A stretch of 64,000 nucleotides of DNA from an uncultured Arenicella sp. (lineage in GTDB: Bacteria > Pseudomonadota > Gammaproteobacteria > Arenicellales > Arenicellaceae). The notes beneath the pieces are model-generated. The model had not been told where the DNA came from. It saw only the letters and a list, made by a program, of their open reading frames with translations, and ran no database searches. Shown in pieces: positions 48,279-56,980 of the stretch (position 1 is the first letter of the stretch; each line of letters begins with the position of its first letter). The position numbers were made by a program, and so were the translations under genes. The stretch lies in NCBI GenBank assembly GCA_947499305.1, contig CANMNN010000002.1:124001-188000 (forward strand). The letters run 5' to 3'.

Positions 48279-48632
48279 ATGAAACTTCTTAAAAAGACAT
48301 CTTTAATTGCGACTTTAACTTTGGGCCTAGCGGCTCTATCTAGCCATGCAATGGCCGAGTGTTTGCCACCTGCTTCACCCATAATTCCAGACGGTAATGT
48401 CGCGAGCCTAGACGAGTTAAAAGCAGCTCAAGGAGCGTTCAAGACAATGCAGGAAAGCTTTTTCGATTATCGCGAGTGCGTCGATGCACAGATAAGTGCC
48501 CTAGATGCTGAATCTGAAGGATATGAATCTGCTAAAGCCGCCCTCACAGCAAAAGATGATGCTGCGTTCGAACAACTAAATGATGTTGCAGCCAAACTAA
48601 ATGCAGAAATCAAAGTTTACAAGAATAAATAG
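48279..48632 (+). CDS. Small secreted protein of unknown function
   Basis: A 117-residue protein not recognised as any named family. A clear Sec signal peptide (Lys-rich start, hydrophobic core at 8-24) ends at HAMAE, giving a mature protein of about 90 residues. The mature part is acidic, helical and Ala-rich, with two Cys (near residues 28 and 67) that could form a disulfide. The segment AAQGAFKTMQESFFDYRECVD reads as an amphipathic helix. It has its own sigma-70-type promoter, strong ribosome site and perfect terminator, so it is probably a highly expressed single-gene unit. Confidence 0.75.
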   Translation: MKLLKKTSLIATLTLGLAALSSHAMAECLPPASPIIPDGNVASLDELKAAQGAFKTMQESFFDYRECVDAQISALDAESEGYESAKAALTAKDDAAFEQLNDVAAKLNAEIKVYKNK

Positions 48633-48660
48633 TCTCACTGATCAAGTTGATCCCAAACTA

Positions 48661-48695
48661 AAACGGGCGTCGCGAAAAGCGACGCCCGTTTTTTT
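48661..48695 (+). terminator. Perfect 13-bp terminator hairpin between convergent genes
   Basis: AAACGGGCGTCGC (48661-48673) pairs perfectly with GCGACGCCCGTTT (48679-48691) around a GAAAA loop, with T running on to 48695. It ends the small secreted gene. The opposite strand has only a short T run, but the hairpin could also slow transcripts from pckG. Confidence 0.93.
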
Positions 48696-48743
48696 GTGCA
48701 AGTCTTTTTACTTGAAATTATATATCGATTAAATAGCGTGAAA

Positions 48744-50486
48744 CTAAGACAACGCGGCTCGTACCTGTGCATGCTGACGTTTCAGCTCGCTTGGTAAGCG
48801 ATCACCATAACTTTCAAGATAATCTCCAAATTCATCCATTTCCTGACGCCACTGCTCATCGTTTATCGATGTCAACGATTGCCATACATCGGGGTCGATA
48901 TTTAGATCAGCAATATCAACACCCTCTTCGCTTGGTAGATAGCCAATGGCAGTCTCCTTCGCTTCAACCTCCCCCTTACAACGCTGTATTATCCACTGCA
49001 ATACACGTAGGTTTTCACCAAAGCCAGGCCATAGAAAATCACCTTGATCATTCTGGCGAAACCAATTCACGTGAAAAATTTCGGGTAACTTGTCGGTGCG
49101 CTCGGCAAAGCTAAGCCAGTGAGACCAGTAGTCAGCAAAGTTATAGCCGCAAAAGGGTTTCATCGCCATAGGGTCTCGTCGAACCACGCCAACTTCACCC
49201 GTTGCCGCTGCGGTAGTCTCAGATGCAACCCCAGCGCCCATCAACACGCCGTGCTCCCAAGATTTAGCTTGATAGACAAGAGGTGCTAATTCGCGTCGAC
49301 GTCCACCAAACACTATGGCAGAAATAGGCACGCCTTCAGCCGCCTCAGCCAAACTTGAATACGCCTTGTTTTCAGTCGCTGAAACCGTGAAACGCGAGTT
49401 CGGATGTGCTGCAGGCCCAGCATCTTGATTATAGCTATCGCCTTTCCAGTTTGTTGAAGGCTGACCGACTTTTTTATCTTCCCACCAAGGTTGGTTGTCC
49501 TCAGTGGTACCTACGTTGGTAAAGATTGTGTTCCGCTGAATCATGTCGTAAGCGTTACGATTAGTCTTGGCATTTGTTCCTGGTACTACACCGAAGTATC
49601 CCGCTTCTGGGTTGATCGCTCGCATTTGGCCTTCTGTATCCATATGCAGCCAAGCAATATCATCGCCCAGCGTCCATACTTTCCAGTCTTTATACTTTTC
49701 AGGAGGAATCAACATGGCTAGATTAGTCTTGCCACACGCTGACGGGAATGCCGCCGCGATATAGTGTGTCTCGCCTTCGGGGCTCTCGAGCCCTAGAATC
49801 AGCATGTGCTCCGCCAGCCAACCTTCCTGGCGAGCCTGCCAGCTAGCAATTCTTAAAGCGTGGCACTTTTTGCCAAGTAAAGCGTTGCCACCGTAGCCTG
49901 AACCGTAACTCATAATGCTTAGTTCATCGGGGAAGTGCATGATAAAACGTCGATCAGGATCGAGCTCTCCGGTCGAATGTAAACCCTTAACAAATTTACC
50001 CTCTGATTCGATGCGAGACAAAGCTTTCGCGCCCATTCGGGTCATCAGCTTCATGTTGATAACAACGTACGGGCTATCACTAATCTCGACGCCGCAGCGA
50101 GAATACGGTGAATCAATTGGCCCCATACAATAGGGAATGACGTACATAGTACGTCCCTGCATGCACCCTTGGTAGAGGTCATTCATTTTCTGTTTCGCTT
50201 CAGCAACGGGCATCCAATTATTGTTGTCGCCAACTGTTGCCTTGTCGTCAGAACAAATAAAGGTTAAATGTTCGACTCGTGCTACATCTTGCGGATCTGA
50301 CAGATGGAGATAGCAATTAGGGTGAGTTTCTTGGTTTAGCGTTGATAAGGTGCCATCGTCCAACATCAGATCTACGATCCGTTGGTACTCCTGTTCACTA
50401 CCATCACACCACACAATTTCTTGTGCTTGTGTTAAAGCAGCAACGTCAGACACCCAAGCAGCCAATTCTTGATTTTTCGTGGTCAT
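48744..50486 (-). CDS. pckG: Phosphoenolpyruvate carboxykinase (GTP)
   Basis: A 580-residue GTP-dependent PEPCK, converting oxaloacetate to PEP. The P-loop-like kinase motif with reactive Cys is PSACGKTNLAML (about residue 270). SYGSGYGGNALLGKKCHALR is the substrate lid region, and DDIAWLHMD carries metal ligands. FGGRRRELAPLVYQAKSWEHG is specific to the GTP class. Gammaproteobacteria such as E. coli use the unrelated ATP enzyme, so this choice is a lineage marker. With glcB and aceA it allows gluconeogenesis from acetate-type carbon. Confidence 0.97.
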   Translation of the reverse strand: MTTKNQELAAWVSDVAALTQAQEIVWCDGSEQEYQRIVDLMLDDGTLSTLNQETHPNCYLHLSDPQDVARVEHLTFICSDDKATVGDNNNWMPVAEAKQKMNDLYQGCMQGRTMYVIPYCMGPIDSPYSRCGVEISDSPYVVINMKLMTRMGAKALSRIESEGKFVKGLHSTGELDPDRRFIMHFPDELSIMSYGSGYGGNALLGKKCHALRIASWQARQEGWLAEHMLILGLESPEGETHYIAAAFPSACGKTNLAMLIPPEKYKDWKVWTLGDDIAWLHMDTEGQMRAINPEAGYFGVVPGTNAKTNRNAYDMIQRNTIFTNVGTTEDNQPWWEDKKVGQPSTNWKGDSYNQDAGPAAHPNSRFTVSATENKAYSSLAEAAEGVPISAIVFGGRRRELAPLVYQAKSWEHGVLMGAGVASETTAAATGEVGVVRRDPMAMKPFCGYNFADYWSHWLSFAERTDKLPEIFHVNWFRQNDQGDFLWPGFGENLRVLQWIIQRCKGEVEAKETAIGYLPSEEGVDIADLNIDPDVWQSLTSINDEQWRQEMDEFGDYLESYGDRLPSELKRQHAQVRAALS

Positions 50487-50809
50487 AATCAGTGCAGGTT
50501 TGAGTTATTTGAATGAACTCAAGCGCTGCCATGTCGCGCAGCGTTAAAGTTCAGTTGTCTTGGCACTGAGTTTTACGTTGGCTAAGGCTTGCAATGAAAA
50601 TGGCTAACTAGCTCAATCGATTCGTGGCGATTGCTCTAAATAGATCTAAGCGACTGTCATTGCGGTCTCGCGTGTTGGACGAGAACGAGCATTAGACTGC
50701 GTTGTGCCTATTATTGTGCGCGAGAGTGTAACAGCACAATACTAAGCCGCCTAGAGGCCGATTGAACTAATCGTTATTCACCGGGCTAATCTAAATGTGC
50801 GTCAATTAG
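50487..50809. other. Intergenic region upstream of pckG, no gene found
   Basis: About 320 nt between the pckG start and the end of the lytic transglycosylase gene. It must hold the pckG promoter, but no confident -35/-10 pair, long inverted repeat, terminator or small gene with a good ribosome site could be read by eye. Confidence 0.6.
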
Positions 50810-52804
50810 CTAATACCGCTGAGATGGGATTCGCAACCGTTGGCCAACCTGAATATTTGAACGCATCGTTAGACGGTTTGCGTCTAGCAAAAGGCTGCAC
50901 CGCACTCGATAGCGCTCAGCAATGCCGCACGCAGTTTGTCCACGCTCCACCAAATGCCAGCTATTCTTAGAAGAGACTTTAACCCGCTGACCAATTTGAA
51001 TAACACTGTCTCTACGTAAACCATTAATCGCTAGGAACTCACCGCAGCGCATCCCCGAGCGCTCGGCAATCGAGCAAGATGTGTCGCCTCGCTGGATTCG
51101 ATAACTAGTCAAACCTGAACTTGTGTTTATAGAGCTTGTATTTGAAGAGTTCGGGCTCACGGCATTAGAGCTATTATTTATTGAAGAAGTTGAGGCAACA
51201 CTTATACCTCCCGACTTGGTTGGCACTTTCAGTCGCTGACCAATGTAGATAAGTGCCTTCTTATTCAATTTATTCAGGCTTTTAACCTCCCTGCACGATG
51301 CGCGGTACTTCTCAGCGATACCGCATGCTGTTTGGCCGCGCTTAACACGATGCCAAACGTAACCAGGCTTCTCAAGTTCTTTAGGCAGGCGTCTCATTGC
51401 CTCCACCTGAGCGCTCCATCCATCTTCGCGATATGGAAGCTTGAGGACATATCCCTTTGGGATCAACGCCTTGTGACGCCATATATTTTTCTTAAGTGCG
51501 GGATTCAACTCTTTAAGTTGTGCTGAATTTATACCGAGCTCTTTCCCGACACGCTTAGCGGAAGTTGGCCGGTTAAGCTTGAATGTGTTGTACGAATATA
51601 AACGGTTAGCATTGTCCGGCGCTACAACCCCGAAAAATTGATTTGAGTTTTTAGCTACATGTCGAGCTGCGAGAAAGCTGGCGTAGAAGTTTTTCACCGC
51701 TGTCTGAAAGCTCGGGGACTTATATTCTTTAAGCAAACGTTCGTAGTCTAGACCAACTTGACTAATCGCGCGCTCCATACCCCGAACCCCGTAATTATAT
51801 GAGGTAATAACAAAAGGGTTTAGATCACGCGCATTAATCGTATGACCGTTCTCAAACGCGCGCTCACTCAAAGTATCGACGCTATTGCGAAAGTATTTAG
51901 CCGCGGCATAGGTAGCCGCACGAGGGTCGTACCGTTCGTCAACACGAGAATTGACGATAAGGCCAAGGGTTCGCCCGGTACTCGGCATAATCTGCCAAAG
52001 CCCTGCTGCACCGACATGAGACAAGGCTTCTGGGTTAAAGGCCGACTCAACAAACGGCAAATATTGCAACTCGGGAGTTAGGTTTTGTGCTTCAAGAGCA
52101 TCTAAAATTGTCGGTCGGTAGATATGAAATTGCGACAAGGCTTCACGCATTCGGTCTTTGTTGCCAGATTGGCAACGTACTCGGTCGGCTGCGGCTCTCA
52201 CTTCCTTGGCTGAGGCTCCCTTAAACGAAGAATATAATCGTTTTTGAGCATTACTAAGAGAGCTTCTTTTTTGGAGCGTTTCAGATAATGAAGTAAGGCT
52301 TCGTTTCAAGCGCTTACGTTCTTTATAAACGGCGTCGCCTTTACGGCTTCTGCGGCACCCTTCATTACGCTTTAACGTCGAATAAACGCGTTGCGGGTTT
52401 TCTTTATCATGGAAAATAGCGGTATCGGTGTCCCAACGGCTAAACACCTCGACCCAAAAACCAACGCGCGGCATCAACGACTCTGGACAAGAAAAAGTTT
52501 CGTCACATTCGAGCGGGTAAACCGCGACCGCTTTCGAGAAGTTGTTTGCACTATGAGCCAAAGAACTGAAAGCTAAAGAACTCAAGACCAACATGATCAA
52601 GGTAATACCTAAATACGCGTCACTTGCTCGCGAAAATAGGTTTCGAGAAACTCGGCTAACTGTATTTTTGATGCCGCGTTTGAGCAGCTGCTCTATCCGT
52701 TTATTTTTCAAACTCTTCTCTGATCCTACGTTGCCATTCAGACAATCGTTCATTGACTGAAAGCGTTGAACGCTAGCTAAGGTCTTAGCTAGGCACATAC
52801 TCAT
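50810..52804 (-). CDS. mltD: MltD-type membrane-bound lytic transglycosylase with three LysM domains
   Basis: A roughly 664-residue exported muramidase. A signal/membrane segment (about 61-86) follows an unusually long basic leader. The SLT catalytic Glu is in PFVESAFNP (Glu253), followed by GAAGLWQIMPSTGR. Three C-terminal LysM repeats (about 486-530, 571-613 and 616-660) bind peptidoglycan. Each carries a Cys-x9-Cys pair (for example CGIAEKYRASC), suggesting a disulfide in every domain. Ser/Asn-rich linkers separate them. The start is uncertain: TTG 52816, ATG 52804, ATG 52798 and ATG 52753 are in frame, and none has a good ribosome site. Confidence 0.9.
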   Translation of the reverse strand: MSMCLAKTLASVQRFQSMNDCLNGNVGSEKSLKNKRIEQLLKRGIKNTVSRVSRNLFSRASDAYLGITLIMLVLSSLAFSSLAHSANNFSKAVAVYPLECDETFSCPESLMPRVGFWVEVFSRWDTDTAIFHDKENPQRVYSTLKRNEGCRRSRKGDAVYKERKRLKRSLTSLSETLQKRSSLSNAQKRLYSSFKGASAKEVRAAADRVRCQSGNKDRMREALSQFHIYRPTILDALEAQNLTPELQYLPFVESAFNPEALSHVGAAGLWQIMPSTGRTLGLIVNSRVDERYDPRAATYAAAKYFRNSVDTLSERAFENGHTINARDLNPFVITSYNYGVRGMERAISQVGLDYERLLKEYKSPSFQTAVKNFYASFLAARHVAKNSNQFFGVVAPDNANRLYSYNTFKLNRPTSAKRVGKELGINSAQLKELNPALKKNIWRHKALIPKGYVLKLPYREDGWSAQVEAMRRLPKELEKPGYVWHRVKRGQTACGIAEKYRASCREVKSLNKLNKKALIYIGQRLKVPTKSGGISVASTSSINNSSNAVSPNSSNTSSINTSSGLTSYRIQRGDTSCSIAERSGMRCGEFLAINGLRRDSVIQIGQRVKVSSKNSWHLVERGQTACGIAERYRVRCSLLLDANRLTMRSNIQVGQRLRIPSQRY

Positions 52805-52900
52805 TAATTGACTCAATGATAACCATAGCCAAAGCTTTTTTACATGATCATTGCCAACAATTTAAATAATGTTCTAACAAAACGATAAGCCGCTGCCATC

Positions 52901-52927
52901 GTTGTATTAACTGTGTTTAAATACAAC
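52901..52927. promoter_or_regulatory. 8-bp inverted repeat upstream of DAHP synthase
   Basis: GTTGTATT (52901-52908) and AATACAAC (52920-52927) are perfect reverse complements around an 11-nt AT-rich spacer. They lie 37 nt before the DAHP synthase ATG. Total length 27 bp fits a dimeric repressor site. It does not match the TyrR box (TGTAAA-N6-TTTACA) or the TrpR operator. Confidence 0.4.
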
Positions 52928-52963
52928 TAAACGAAATCATATAAATTTTTACCTTAAGCCAAA

Positions 52964-54037
52964 ATGTCGCTCGAAAATACCAATATTACTAGCCTTGAAC
53001 GCCTAGTAACGCCTAAACAATTTAAACAGCAATACCCTATCAATGAGTCTATCGAGGCTCATGTTGAAAAAAGCCGCGAAACCTTGCGCAATATTCTAGA
53101 CCGCAAAGACAATCGATTAATTGTAGTGGTCGGCCCGTGCTCAGTTCACGACACAAAAGCCGCTATCGAATATGCGGAACGTTTGAGTAAACTTGCTGAT
53201 GAACTGAAGGACGACTTATTTATCGTCATGCGCGTATATTTTGAAAAGCCTAGAACAACCGTTGGTTGGAAAGGCCTGATTAACGATCCATATCTCGATG
53301 GCAGCTTTCAGATTGAAAAGGGTATGTCACTAGGTCGAGACCTGATGATCAAGATCAACGAGCTTGGGCTACCTATTGCTAACGAGGCACTTGACCCAAT
53401 TTCGCCTCAGTACATGCAAGATCTAATCAGCTGGTCGGCAATTGGTGCACGGACTACTGAGTCGCAGACCCACCGTGAAATGGCGAGTGGCTTATCAGTT
53501 CCTATCGGCTTTAAAAATGGCACCGATGGGGGCTTAGAAGTTGCTATCAATGCTCTTCAGTCTGCCAGTAATGGACATAGTTTCTTAGGTATCGACGCTG
53601 AAGGGAAAGTATCGATCGTGCACTCTTCAGGAAACCAATACTCACATGTTGTACTTCGTGGCGGTGGCGGTAAACCCAATTACGACTCTGTCAATGTTCG
53701 TCTAACTGAACGAGAACTTCGCGCCTCAAACTTACCGATCAACATCATGATTGATTGTAGCCATGCTAATTCGAGTAAGGATCCTGAGCTACAGCCGTTA
53801 GTACTTGATAATATCGCACAGCAAATTCTTGAAGGAAATCAAAGCATTATCGGTGTAATGCTCGAAAGCCACTTAAAAGCAGGAAATCAAAAGTTGACCG
53901 ATGATAAATCGCAACTGGAGTATGGAATGTCGATTACTGACGGCTGTATCTCTTGGGAAACAACCGAGAACTCACTGCGCCAGCTGGCTAAAAAGCTATC
54001 GGGTTTTAAGCATTCGGTCGGACAGAACTACGTCTAG
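52964..54037 (+). CDS. aroG: Class I DAHP synthase (3-deoxy-7-phosphoheptulonate synthase)
   Basis: A 357-residue type I-alpha DAHP synthase that joins PEP and erythrose 4-phosphate to open the shikimate pathway. LIVVVGPCSVHD (about 47-58) holds the metal-binding Cys. RVYFEKPRTTVGWKGLINDP and IGARTTESQTHREMASGLS are substrate-binding blocks, and MIDCSHANSSKDP supplies another metal ligand. The N-terminal extension that carries the aromatic amino-acid site is present. Which amino acid inhibits it (AroF, AroG or AroH type) cannot be told by eye. A bidirectional terminator follows. Confidence 0.96.
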   Translation: MSLENTNITSLERLVTPKQFKQQYPINESIEAHVEKSRETLRNILDRKDNRLIVVVGPCSVHDTKAAIEYAERLSKLADELKDDLFIVMRVYFEKPRTTVGWKGLINDPYLDGSFQIEKGMSLGRDLMIKINELGLPIANEALDPISPQYMQDLISWSAIGARTTESQTHREMASGLSVPIGFKNGTDGGLEVAINALQSASNGHSFLGIDAEGKVSIVHSSGNQYSHVVLRGGGGKPNYDSVNVRLTERELRASNLPINIMIDCSHANSSKDPELQPLVLDNIAQQILEGNQSIIGVMLESHLKAGNQKLTDDKSQLEYGMSITDGCISWETTENSLRQLAKKLSGFKHSVGQNYV

Positions 54038-54118
54038 GCACTGAGGGTTTAGACGCTCAGGATTTAAGCAATCGAGCGCTTGTGTTCATAGGACTTAATG
54101 CCCTGCCCTACAATTATA

Positions 54119-54156
54119 AAAAAGCCCTTGTTACAGGAAAGTAGCAAGGGCTTTTT
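54119..54156. terminator. Bidirectional terminator between DAHP synthase and amidohydrolase genes
   Basis: AAAAAGCCCTTG (54119-54130) pairs with CAAGGGCTTTTT (54145-54156); the stem can extend inward with TTAC/GTAG. A-rich left and T-rich right flanks let it work for both converging transcripts. Confidence 0.9.
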
Positions 54157-54173
54157 AGTTTTGAATCTGCGGC

Positions 54174-55436
54174 CTAGTTATTGATAAGCCTTGTGTAATA
54201 ACGATCTCGCAGTCGAGTTGCTCTACTTTCTAGAGAATACTCCTCACCATTAATTAGTACTAACTCAGGGTTACTCATAACCTCCAGAGGATCACCTGAC
54301 CATAAAACCAAACTCGCTTCCGCACCAACCTTAATTTCTCCATAACCTGGCAAGCCGAATATTTGGGCGGGGTTCGACGTGATAGCTTGAATAGCCACAT
54401 GATATGGCAAACCATTGGCGACGGCATTACCAGCAGATTGGCGAACTAAGTAAGCATTGTGAGTATTCTGCCAGCCCATGCCCGTAAACATTATTTTAAC
54501 GCCGGCGTCGTGGAGAATTTTGGCGTTATCGGCGCGCATTCCAAGAGTTTCATAGGACGCGGGTAAATTGTTAATAGGATCAAAAATTACGGGCACCTTC
54601 GCTTTAGCAATTTTATCGGCTACTCGCCAACCTTCACCAACGCCAGATAAAATTAGAGTAACTTTTTGCTTCTCAGCAAAGTCGAGCACCCGCTCAATAT
54701 CAGCGGCGCGGTCGACTCGCACCAGAAGCGGTAGCTGTCGCTTAACAACAGGCACAAGTGCCTCCAAATCGTGTCGCGATAAGGAGTAGTCACGCCGACT
54801 TCCGCGCGCAAAGCTTTCTCTGTGTTTAGAGAAGTCTCTGGCATCTTCGAGCGCTTCTCGTAACATCGCCATAGCGGCGGCGCGAGAACCTCCAGCCAAT
54901 TCGCTACCAGCTTCACCCAAACTAACAACCATCGCGGCTGCATCAACTAAAATCGCATCAGTATCAGTCAGGCGCACAACCGATGCCTTGCCAGCAAAAA
55001 TGCCAGAGCCATTACTGGGTTGAATCAAGCTGTGTGTCAAACCTAGACTACGGTTATAAGCAATAGCAACGGAACTCGGGTTGTAGGCATCACTAATTTG
55101 CAACGAGGCCGTGATGTGCTCATTGCTAGTACCGCTATCGACTGTATCGGCGACTGAACCAACTTCTCTGACGCCGAGCTGCGTATCGGCATTGAACAAG
55201 CCGGCAGAGACGGGGCGACCTTTTGCATCGATCACACGCCCATTTGCAGGTGCGGATAAGCCCGTTCCGAGTCCAACAATCATTGACCCTTTGATAAGGA
55301 TATCGGTTTTTTGATCCACGTTTCGAGACTGACCATCTACAATTTGGGCATTCTTGATAAGAATGTCGGCCGCGCTTGCAATCGACACAAGATTAAGTGA
55401 TGCGAACAAAAAGGCTGCTTTTAAAAGACTACTCAT
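54174..55436 (-). CDS. Exported amidohydrolase-like protein lacking metal ligands (pseudoenzyme?)
   Basis: A 420-residue protein with a Sec signal peptide (cleavage near SIASA, residue 22). It has the composite-domain beta-sandwich start (DILIKNAQIVDG) and end (GEIKVGAEASLVLWSGDPLE) of amidohydrolases. The metal-binding HxH is replaced: AGLFNADTQLG puts Asp84 and Gln86 where His-x-His stands. Later His positions read VRVDRAADI and LSGVGEG, and the usual Asp position lies in FTGMGWQNTHN. It is probably not a canonical metal hydrolase. Its start overlaps the stop of the intact paralogue upstream by 4 nt, so the two are made together and may form a complex. Confidence 0.85.
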   Translation of the reverse strand: MSSLLKAAFLFASLNLVSIASAADILIKNAQIVDGQSRNVDQKTDILIKGSMIVGLGTGLSAPANGRVIDAKGRPVSAGLFNADTQLGVREVGSVADTVDSGTSNEHITASLQISDAYNPSSVAIAYNRSLGLTHSLIQPSNGSGIFAGKASVVRLTDTDAILVDAAAMVVSLGEAGSELAGGSRAAAMAMLREALEDARDFSKHRESFARGSRRDYSLSRHDLEALVPVVKRQLPLLVRVDRAADIERVLDFAEKQKVTLILSGVGEGWRVADKIAKAKVPVIFDPINNLPASYETLGMRADNAKILHDAGVKIMFTGMGWQNTHNAYLVRQSAGNAVANGLPYHVAIQAITSNPAQIFGLPGYGEIKVGAEASLVLWSGDPLEVMSNPELVLINGEEYSLESRATRLRDRYYTRLINN

Positions 55437-56887
55437 GGTCGATCTCCTTCTGGCGAAATAATGCCAAGATTAAAGTCGCTAGTGTGATTTTGGTCGGGAT
55501 TACGTCGATCGAACACCAAGGCTCCATCAATCCAGACTTTTTCAGCCTTAGTGTAAACACTCAAAGGATTACCATTCCAAAGAACCACATCTGCATTCAA
55601 ACCTGCCGCCAAAGTACCGATACGGTCATCTAGCCCTAAAGATTTAGCCGCGTTGCTTGTAATCCATTTAATCGCTTGTGCGGGCGTTATTTCCATCCCC
55701 ATTAGGTTTGCAGCGGCCATCGCTTTACCAACTTCTTGAGGCAAGCGCTGAATCTGTATCTCGTCGTCTGAGTGAATAATCGCACATCCCCTTGCTAACT
55801 CCACAAGCGCTGCGTTCTCGCGAACCATGTCGAAGGCTTCTTGTTTAAAGCCCCACCAATCGGCCCAGACTACGGCACAAATATCATTTTTCGCTAGAAG
55901 TGGCGCCACCTTATAGGCTTCAACCGCATGATGAAAAGCGGTGATTTTGTAGCCAAACTCTTTAGACAATTCAATCATATTGGCCATTTCATCGGCTCTA
56001 TAACAATGATTGTGAATATTAATCTCTCCCTTCAACACGCCTCGCAATGTCTCCATTTCCAAGTCACGGGAAGGCGCCTCAGCACTCTTGTCACCTTTAG
56101 CGACTGATTCTTCATAATCGGTCCACTTTTTGTGATACTCGGCCGCCGAGATCCATGCTGCGCGATAACCAGCCATATTTCCCATTCGAGTACCGGGACC
56201 GCCCTTTTCACCGTAAACACGCTTCGGGTTTTCACCACATGCCATCTTTAAAGAATGGGGAGCATCTGGAAATTTCATTCCCATCATGGTGATCGATGGA
56301 ACGTTTTTTAGCACTACACCACGACCACCAAAAAGGTTTGCCGAGCCCGGCAAAATTTGGGCAGTAGTAACACCACCTGCCAAGGCTTTTTCAAAATTAG
56401 GATCCTGTGGCCATACCGAATGCTCAGCCCACACCTTCGCAGTTGTCGGAGAAACGATTTCATTGCCATCTGCGTGCGAGCTAATCGACGGGTTGGGGTA
56501 CACCCCCATATGAGAGTGCACATCGATGATCCCAGGTGTAAGCCAATATCCTTCGCCATTGAATTCCAACGCCCCCTCTGGAGCAGTTAAGTTTTCTCCC
56601 AACGCGGTAATTTTACCTTGTTCAAATACTAAGTCGGTATTTTCTAGTCTCTCTCCATCGCCGATTAAAAGGGTCGCGTCTCGGATGATTGTTGGTGGCG
56701 ATGATGGAGCTTGATACGTCGATGCAAACGGCGTAGCTTTCACAAGCTCTGGGTCAGCTGCAGAATCAGAAAGCGACGCAGTCGCACAGGCGCTTAAACT
56801 GGTTGCAACAAAGGCGCAAGCAATTAGGCGGGGCAAGCGCTTGCGCATCAGGGAGATGGGCTTGGATATCGGTTTTTGCACGGTCAC
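55433..56887 (-). CDS. Amidohydrolase-superfamily lipoprotein (metal ligands intact)
   Basis: A 484-residue protein. The signal peptide ends in lipobox LSAC (Cys34), predicting a periplasm-facing lipoprotein. The amidohydrolase barrel keeps its metal ligands: H124 and H126 in IIDVHSHMGVYP, His in NIHNHCYRADE and AFHHAVEAYK, and Asp in IIHSDDEIQ. Substrates of such imidazolonepropionase-like exported members are often cyclic amides or dipeptides but cannot be read here. The start is GTG at 56887 or 56881; ATG 56848 would shorten the leader. It is translationally coupled to a metal-less paralogue downstream. Confidence 0.88.
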   Translation of the reverse strand: MTVQKPISKPISLMRKRLPRLIACAFVATSLSACATASLSDSAADPELVKATPFASTYQAPSSPPTIIRDATLLIGDGERLENTDLVFEQGKITALGENLTAPEGALEFNGEGYWLTPGIIDVHSHMGVYPNPSISSHADGNEIVSPTTAKVWAEHSVWPQDPNFEKALAGGVTTAQILPGSANLFGGRGVVLKNVPSITMMGMKFPDAPHSLKMACGENPKRVYGEKGGPGTRMGNMAGYRAAWISAAEYHKKWTDYEESVAKGDKSAEAPSRDLEMETLRGVLKGEINIHNHCYRADEMANMIELSKEFGYKITAFHHAVEAYKVAPLLAKNDICAVVWADWWGFKQEAFDMVRENAALVELARGCAIIHSDDEIQIQRLPQEVGKAMAAANLMGMEITPAQAIKWITSNAAKSLGLDDRIGTLAAGLNADVVLWNGNPLSVYTKAEKVWIDGALVFDRRNPDQNHTSDFNLGIISPEGDRP

Positions 56888-56980
56888 ACGTTCACTCGAA
56901 TTAGTTAATGATTGATCGAGAATACCATAGCATCCTATGCTGTCACACTACTCCCTCACCCTACTAAAATAGGGTCACTT

